The notes beneath the pieces were generated by a model, which saw nothing but the letters and a program-made list of their open reading frames with translations, searched no databases and was not told the origin of the DNA. The position numbers were made by a program, and so were the translations under genes. Of a DNA stretch of 20,178 bases, positions 8,856-16,300 are shown piece after piece. The DNA comes from a virus. The stretch spans positions 1-20,178 of the IMG/VR virus record IMGVR_UViG_3300046804_000412. One strand, given 5' to 3'. Numbering within the stretch: the stretch's first letter is position 1; the number at the start of each line of letters is the position of its first letter.

Positions 8856-10316
8856 ATGAACCTTATACAAATTCAAGAGCGTTTAAAGGGTCTGCCTACG
8901 CAGGCGGTTGTTTCTTACGCTAATGGCGGGAACCCTGATGTTCCACCTTATCTTGCTCTTGCTGAACTGCAACGCAGGAATGATGTTGAACAAGCTGCCA
9001 AGAAAGCAACTCCCCCAGACATGTCTGTCAAAGACCGGGTGGAACGCAAGGCTATGGAACAGGCTTCCAATCAATTGATGGCAGATCAAGCCCGTCAACA
9101 GCAGGGCGGTCAGCAGTTAGCCCAGCAACTAGCCCAGCCCAGAGAAGAAATCCCTGAGGGAGTTCCCCAGCCAAACCAACTTGAAAGCGTACCCACATAC
9201 GCAAACGGTGGTATTACAAGATTACCAACCGGCAATATGTTTAACTTTGACAGCGGCGGTATTGTTGCCTTTGCTGAAGGTGACTACGTAAAAAATCCTT
9301 TTACGGAAGAAGAAAAGCCAAAGCAGGAAAAGAAATCACAGCCCAAAGGGATTGCAACACAACAGCCCAAAGCTTCCCCGGATTACACAAGGATGGCTGT
9401 GGAACAAGCTATGCAGGATGTGCCTATGCCGCGTAGCCCTATGGAACTTCTTGAGGAGCGCAAGAAGACAAGCCCAATTCTCCAAAAGCCTCTTGGGGCT
9501 GACTATGAAAGCCGTCTAAGAGGGCTTGAGGAACAGGATATTAAGAACCAACAAGCTTTCCAAGAGCGCCAAGAAGCCCAGAAGAAAAGGGATTTTTGGA
9601 ATTCATTGATTGCTGCTGGTGAAGCCACAAGAAGTGGCGGGAATGTATTTGGCGGTTTTGGTTCTGCTTATAACGCAGCCCAAGCTGCTGCTGATGAACG
9701 ATACGCCCGTCAAGAAGCCCAGCGCCGCCAACAGTCTATGGATATGGCAAGGCTGAACTTTGAGATTGCAAACCTCCGCAGAGCAGAAGAGCGCGGCGAT
9801 ATAGAGGCTATGGCAAAGCATGAGCAGAAGATTGCTGAAATCAAACAAAACATGGCTCAGAACAGGGCTACCGTACTTGGTCATGCAGCAACTGCCCAAG
9901 AAGCTGAAAGATCGCATCGTGCAACAGAAGCACTTCAAGCACAGCAGATTGCTCAGTCCGCTTCGGCATCTAAGGCTTATGCTCAGACTGAGATTCAAAA
10001 GAATCTTGCTCTTATCCAACAGCTTTACCCCAACCTTCCGATTGATCAGCAACTTGATAAAGCCAAAGATCTGTCTTCCGCTGCCATTAGATCAGAAGGT
10101 GCATTGGATGTTGCCAAACAGAAAGAAGAGGCAGCTATTCGTGCTAAGTACCAGCCATTGATACAAATGGCAAAGGATGAGGCAAGCAAACAAAAGCTCA
10201 TCCAAGAAATGGAAGAAGCCATACGTAGATCCAAAAGCGGTGGTATCGCATCAATTCCGACAGCCCCGCCTAATACTGGCAAGGGACAATGGGGACCAGC
10301 ACAAGTGGTGAGATAA
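8856..10316 (+). CDS. Gln/Ala-rich phage virion-type protein with YANGG motifs
   Basis: 486 residues from the ATG at 8856. The N-terminus (RLKGLPTQAVVSYANGGNPD followed by VPPYLALAELQRR) is a small conserved domain that I recall from many phage structural-region proteins. A Gly-Gly motif region follows (YANGGITRLP, FDSGGIVAFAEGD, about residues 118-145), then a proline- and lysine-rich linker. From about residue 200 to 460 it is a long charged helix rich in Gln, Ala, Glu and Arg, probably a coiled coil. No enzyme motif, signal peptide or membrane segment is visible. It sits three bases before the giant gene, so the two products are probably made together and may be packaged together. The function is unknown; an internal virion scaffold or ejection partner is plausible. 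Confidence 0.78.
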   Translation: MNLIQIQERLKGLPTQAVVSYANGGNPDVPPYLALAELQRRNDVEQAAKKATPPDMSVKDRVERKAMEQASNQLMADQARQQQGGQQLAQQLAQPREEIPEGVPQPNQLESVPTYANGGITRLPTGNMFNFDSGGIVAFAEGDYVKNPFTEEEKPKQEKKSQPKGIATQQPKASPDYTRMAVEQAMQDVPMPRSPMELLEERKKTSPILQKPLGADYESRLRGLEEQDIKNQQAFQERQEAQKKRDFWNSLIAAGEATRSGGNVFGGFGSAYNAAQAAADERYARQEAQRRQQSMDMARLNFEIANLRRAEERGDIEAMAKHEQKIAEIKQNMAQNRATVLGHAATAQEAERSHRATEALQAQQIAQSASASKAYAQTEIQKNLALIQQLYPNLPIDQQLDKAKDLSSAAIRSEGALDVAKQKEEAAIRAKYQPLIQMAKDEASKQKLIQEMEEAIRRSKSGGIASIPTAPPNTGKGQWGPAQVVR

Positions 10317-10319
10317 AAC

Positions 10320-13300
10320 ATGGCGCTCTATCAGATTAAAGCACCTGACGGAAAAACTTATCGTATTGAGGGTCCTGATGGAGCTTCTCAAGATGATGTT
10401 ATCCGCGCAGTCGTAGCCCAGCATCCTTATGCTGGTTTCACCACAGAAGAACTCAAGGATCAGCCCAGAGCGCCGATGTCTTTAAAAGACACGGCTAGAG
10501 CCGGGTTGGCAAGTCTTGTTGGTTCTGCTGGGTCGATTGCGTCTGCGTTTGGTGCTGAATCTGCTCCTGCTAGAGGTCTTAGGGAGTACGCTGCTGAGAT
10601 TCAGGCAGGGATGTCGCCGGAGCGTTTGGAAGAGATGCGCCGCCGTGAAGAGATCATGAGCCGCGCAGGTGAGCAAGGTATCGGCGCAGAGATCATGGCA
10701 GGTCTAGGGTCTGTCGCAGAAGCGCCTGTTCAGGCTACCGTGTCTGGTGTTGCTTCTTCTCTCCCTGCGATTGGCGCTGGTCTTGCCGCGATGGTTGCGT
10801 CTGCTCCTTTGGCAATTGCTAGTGCAGTCACCCTGACCGCCAAGCTTGTTATTGGTGCCCTACAGGGAGCCGGTGAAGCCAAGGGCAATATCTTTGACAG
10901 CGTCACCCAGAAGCTAATGGATGAGAAGGGCTTGTCTCGTGCAGAGGCTGAAGCCCAAGCCGTTAAAGCCCAAGAATATCTAAGCTCCAATGCCCCCGGA
11001 ATCATGGGCAGCACTGCCGCTGGCATGTTGGATTCTGTTACCGGTGTGGAATCCATCCTTGGAAAGACCGCCAAAGCTAAACAAGCTACCCGTCCTTTGA
11101 CCCAGCCTAGCGCCATAAGGACTGCTGGTCGCAGTGCTTTGGAAGAATCTATTCCAGAAGGCATTCAAGGTGGCGTGGGTCAAATCACAGAGAACGTCGC
11201 TCTACAGAATGCAGGGATAGATACCTCAACCTTCTCCGGCGTTGCTGGCGCAACCGCACGGGATGCCTTGATGGGTGCCCTAACAGGTGCGGCAGTCTCT
11301 CCGCTTCAGCTATCCCAGCTTCGCCGGGAACATGAGATTGATAAACAAAGAGAGCGGGACGAGGCTGCTGCAAAGCTGGATCAGGAGATTGCACAAGAGC
11401 AAGAAACCCTGCGTCAAGAACAGGAAGCCAAACAGCAAGCCGAGGAACAGGCAGTCATGTCTGCCCCGCCGGTAGAAATCAAGGCTCCGACCAACGTCCA
11501 TCCTATTCGTAATCCATTGGGGGACATCTCCAAGGAAGATCTACAGGCAGAGGGGATTGACCCTTACCTGAATCAACATATTGATGAGTACCGCAAGACG
11601 GTGGGTCTGCCCCCGATTAAGAGCTACTCCATCGAGGACATTGCTGATGCGATGCCCGGTGTAAACCCGGCAGAAGAGCAAAAACAGATAGACACCATCC
11701 TTAACTCCCGTACCGGGTATCAGGGTGAGCGTTTAACCGCACGGGATGTGATTGACCAAGCGCAGGCTAAACAGATCCCCACAGACCAAGCTTTCACGGA
11801 CTTCCTGACCCGAACCACCGGGACGGGGGATCTGAACTCCATGTCCCAGCCGCAGCTATTTGCTGCGTTTAAATCTATCCAAGCCCTGCCGGAGAAGGCG
11901 GAGCTGGAGACAGGAACGAATGCCATAAGGTTTACAGATCAGCAATACAACGCTGCGATTAAGTCTTTGGACAAGACGATGGGTGACAAGCCCATCCTGA
12001 CCGCAGAAGCCTTGTCGGATATTCGCCTCTCCACCGGACTAAAAGAGGATGCCTACGCCAAATCGATTCTGGACGAGGCTGTTCGTCGTGGGGATGTGGA
12101 TAGGCAGGGAGACCAAATATCGCCTCCTACGAGCGCCGCAGTCCTGCCAAAGGGCTACAAGATCCAAGAAGGCATGTTTGAGCGGGGCGAGAAGCCAGAG
12201 GGCTACCAAATCCAGATGGGCGACATCACCTTGCCTGAGGTGTATGCGACCGAGGAAGAGGCTAATGCCCGGTCTCAGGAGTACGTCAAGGGTCAGGGTA
12301 GGCTGGTCAAGGAAATCAACAACCGGATTGAGCAGAACGAAACGACCCTGCAAAAGGCTGAAGAGAAGTTAACCAACATGCAACTTGCTGGGCAGACCGG
12401 CATTGAGTACGACAAAGCCCAAGCCACCCTTGGGAAAATCCGTGTCAAGGTTGCTGAGAATCTTGATCGTTTAAACAAACAGCTTGAACGCGTAGATCCG
12501 GAGAAGGCTCCTGTCTCTGTAATCAAGGCGAAGGCTAAACGGGTCAAGGGCAAGGGCTATACCCTGTTCAAGGACAACAAGGCGGTTCAGGTATTTAAAT
12601 CGCGGGACGAAGCCGAGCGGGCAATTGTCCAAGGTCTGCCTGAGGAAGAGATCCAAGCCCTAACCCAAGCCAAGGGTCGCCGCACCCTAAAGCGCAGGGC
12701 AGAGGAAGAGATCCAAAGAAAGGCAGAAGAGAAGCGCAAAGAAGAATACGCCTCCGTAAGCCAAGTCCTTGAGAACAAGGTAAAGCCACCTCTACGTGCG
12801 TTGCTTGACCGGTTTGGTCTAAAGGATGTCGCGCTAGAACTTGAGAAGGACATGAAGGCAGAGGGGGAGTATTCCAAGTCTGTCATCAAGATCGCCCTTG
12901 ATTCGGCTAACCCTATCAGAACCCTGCGCCATGAGTCCATCCATGCCTTGAAAGAGTTGGGATTCTTCACGCCCCAGCAATGGAAGGCGTTGGAGAGAGA
13001 AGCTAAGACCAAGTGGATAGACACCTACCTCAGGCAAAGAAACATTAATGGTGACCCCCTAGAGGCTGGTCAGCAGTCCCGGTATGACGCATACATGAAT
13101 GTCTACAAGGGAGACCAGAACGCCATTATCGAAGAAGCCATCGCAGATGCCTTTGGCGACTTTGACATGACTAAAGCCCCTCCGGGGATGATGTCTGCCA
13201 TCTTGAAGCGTTTAAAGCTGTTCTTTGAGGCGCTGAAAAATGCTTTTGCCGGGGCTGGGTTCCAGACCTCCGAAGACATCTTTGGCAAAGTTGAGCGCGG

Positions 13301-16300
13301 TGCGCTTAAACCGACCAAGCAAGTTGTTAAACCATCCGAGCCTAAGTTTGATCAAAACGATGCTTGGCGGGCTACCCCCCAAGAACGTGAAGAAGCCTTG
13401 GACATGTACGCCACGGACGGATTCTTGCCTTACACATCACAAGGACGTTTAAACGTACCTATCGATGAGGTTAAATACTCGTTACAGAAATACAACCCTG
13501 AGAAGCATCTGTCCTTTGATCCGGCGTTAAATCTTCCCATCAATAAGGACGGGACGATCACCCTGTACTACCACACCACCAAAGATGAGTCTTTGGCGAT
13601 TAACAGTACCAAGGTTATCCCGGCGCAGGGTCGGAACCGAATCCATTTAACCAATGAATCCTCTGGAGCCAAGATCTTGGTTGAGAAGGGGGACATGGAA
13701 CAGGATGTGGATGGCAGCACCGTCTTGGTGTATGTCACCCCAGACATGTTGCAGGTAGACAGAATGTACGACGATGGCAGGGTGGATGTGTACATCCCCG
13801 TTGCTCAAGGGGAGTACTTCAACAAGAAGATGAAGCAGCATTCCATCCAGAAGGCTAGGTCGGATGCTATTGCCAAGTCTTTTAGTTATGACGACCATGA
13901 GAAACGTATTACGGATGCCATAAAACAATACAAAGCTGCCACCGTTGCTGAAAGAAAAACTTTAGTAACCAATGCAAGAAAACTGTTGAAACGGGAACAT
14001 AATGTTGGTTCTTTATTAACGGAGAACGGTAAGCTAGAGAAGACTCGTATTGGTGATTACAACCTTAACTACGATGGGTTGCCTGTTGCTTCTCAGGGTT
14101 TAGGTTTGGCTTCTGCCCAGAAGATTACTGAAAAGACTTCTACCTGCCCTCGTTCTGCCATTTGTGAAGGTCTTTGCTTGGGCGAGACATCTGGCGGGAA
14201 CTTCATGTTTGGCGGCGCGGCGGCTGAAGACGTTGGCAGCATCAACAAAAGTTCTTTCCGCGCAGGGGCAAGGATGGTTCAGTACCTAAAGACTGAAGCA
14301 TTGATTGTGAACCCAGAAGCTTTTGCGGTCATCCTACAGTCAGAGATTGACTCCCTGAGAAAATGGTCTGCTTCTCCGACTGTCCGCAAGAAGAACGCGG
14401 AAACCGGGAAGATGGAGAACATCGCCAAAGACATCTACGCACCCGCTGTGCGTTTAAATGTTACATCGGACTTTAAGCCGTCCATGTTCCGTGGCGTTAT
14501 AGACGGCAATAAGGATGTGATGTTCTATGACTACACAAAGATAAACAGCGACTCTATTGCGCCCAACCATCACCTGACTTATTCCTCCACAGGATTTGGT
14601 CAGATTGTTGACGGCAAGCCCGTGTTCTTCAAGAACAAGGCTGGCAGGTACGACCACAACTGGGAAACAGTGAAAGACCGTTTAAACAATGGTTTCAATG
14701 TGGCGATGGCTTTCTCAAGCAAGTCTGCCCTGCCCAAGTTTTTGAAAGATGAGAAAAGCGGCAAGACCTATCGCATCTTGGATGGTGATCTGTACGATGC
14801 CCGTTACTTAGACCAGTACAGCAGAGAGAAGGAAGAGTCTGAGGGTGCAGGGGTCATTGTTGGTTTACGCAACAAGGCAGGTACATTAAGCGAGAAGAAC
14901 GCCACAGAGAAGACCGATGGCTTCTTTGTTAAATATGATCCAAAGACTGATGGAGACACCGTCGTTGCCCCAGATCAGGATCAATTTAAAACGGCAGAAC
15001 CGCCAAAGCCTGAGCTAACCAAAACAATTCCAATTGCTGTAAAGAAATTTAGCCTAAGAGATCTTCCAAAGGGAGAAACTTATATTCTTAAAAAAGGCAC
15101 AAGGATATATCACGGAGCGCATCAAACTAGAGCTGAAGAAATCAAAGCTGGTGGTAAAAAATTACTAGCAAGACCGCCATATAAGTCTGGTGGCGGCATG
15201 ATGGACGAGGGTAACTTAATTTGGTTTGGTGGTGAAGATCTTGCAACAGGTCACTCAAAATCAGAAATAGATACGCTTCGAGCTAAGTATGATGAAGAGA
15301 AAGGTTTGTTACGCATGGAGGGGGATGTTTTCTCTGCCATCACAGACCAAGATTATTCTTTGTTAAACCGCAACAAAAAACTTACTCAGGCAGAAGCAAA
15401 TACTTTAAACAAAGCGCTACAGCTTCCCGATTACAAAAAAGTTAAAGCTGGTGATGGCTTGTGGCAAGCCGCCCGTAGAGCGCATGATGTAAGCCCTGTT
15501 GTTGACCACTGGAAGGTTGGTTACTCTGGAGATATGACAGACTCACTAGCAAAGTCATTGACTGCACTTGGCTACGATGGTTTGTTTGATGAAACTGGCA
15601 TTGCTTTGGTAGCGAAAGAGGGAATAGACATTAGTCAAACTCCCATGAAACGCTATTCTTTGCGCGACACGCCACAATTTAAAAAGTGGTTTGGCGAATC
15701 GAAGATAGTCAACGAAGACGGTACGCCCAAGGTCATGTACCACGGGACTGCGCAAGACATTACTGAGTTTAAACCTAAACAAGCTAATGCAATATTTGTA
15801 ACTGACGATCCTAAGTTTGCTGGAAGTTTTGCTGAAATGTCTGAAAACTACATGCAGCGTAACCCAAGGGAATTTTTTACTGAGAAACAAATAGATCAAT
15901 TTAAAAAAGAGGGAGCAAAAGTTGCAAAGGCAAAAGGCACCGATCCTCTTGATGAGTATCTAGAAATAGCTCGTAATAATTTGGCATCCCGCGCAAACAT
16001 CCTTCCTGTTTACGTTAGCGCACAGAACCCGTTTGATTTTAGTAACCCTGAACACATCAGGGCAATAGAAGCTGAGTCAACCTATGCTTTACCAATAAAT
16101 GAAATTATTACTGGCACATGGGAAACAATAGAAACGCCCCGAATTCAAGAGCTTATTAAAGCCGCTGGCTTCGACGGTTTTTACGTCAAAGAAGGCGGCA
16201 GGAAGAACCTTGCTGTTTACAATCCAGAGCAGTTAAAGTCTGCCACTGGCAATGTAGGCACGTTTGATCAGTTCAACCCTGACATTCGTTACAACCTGCG

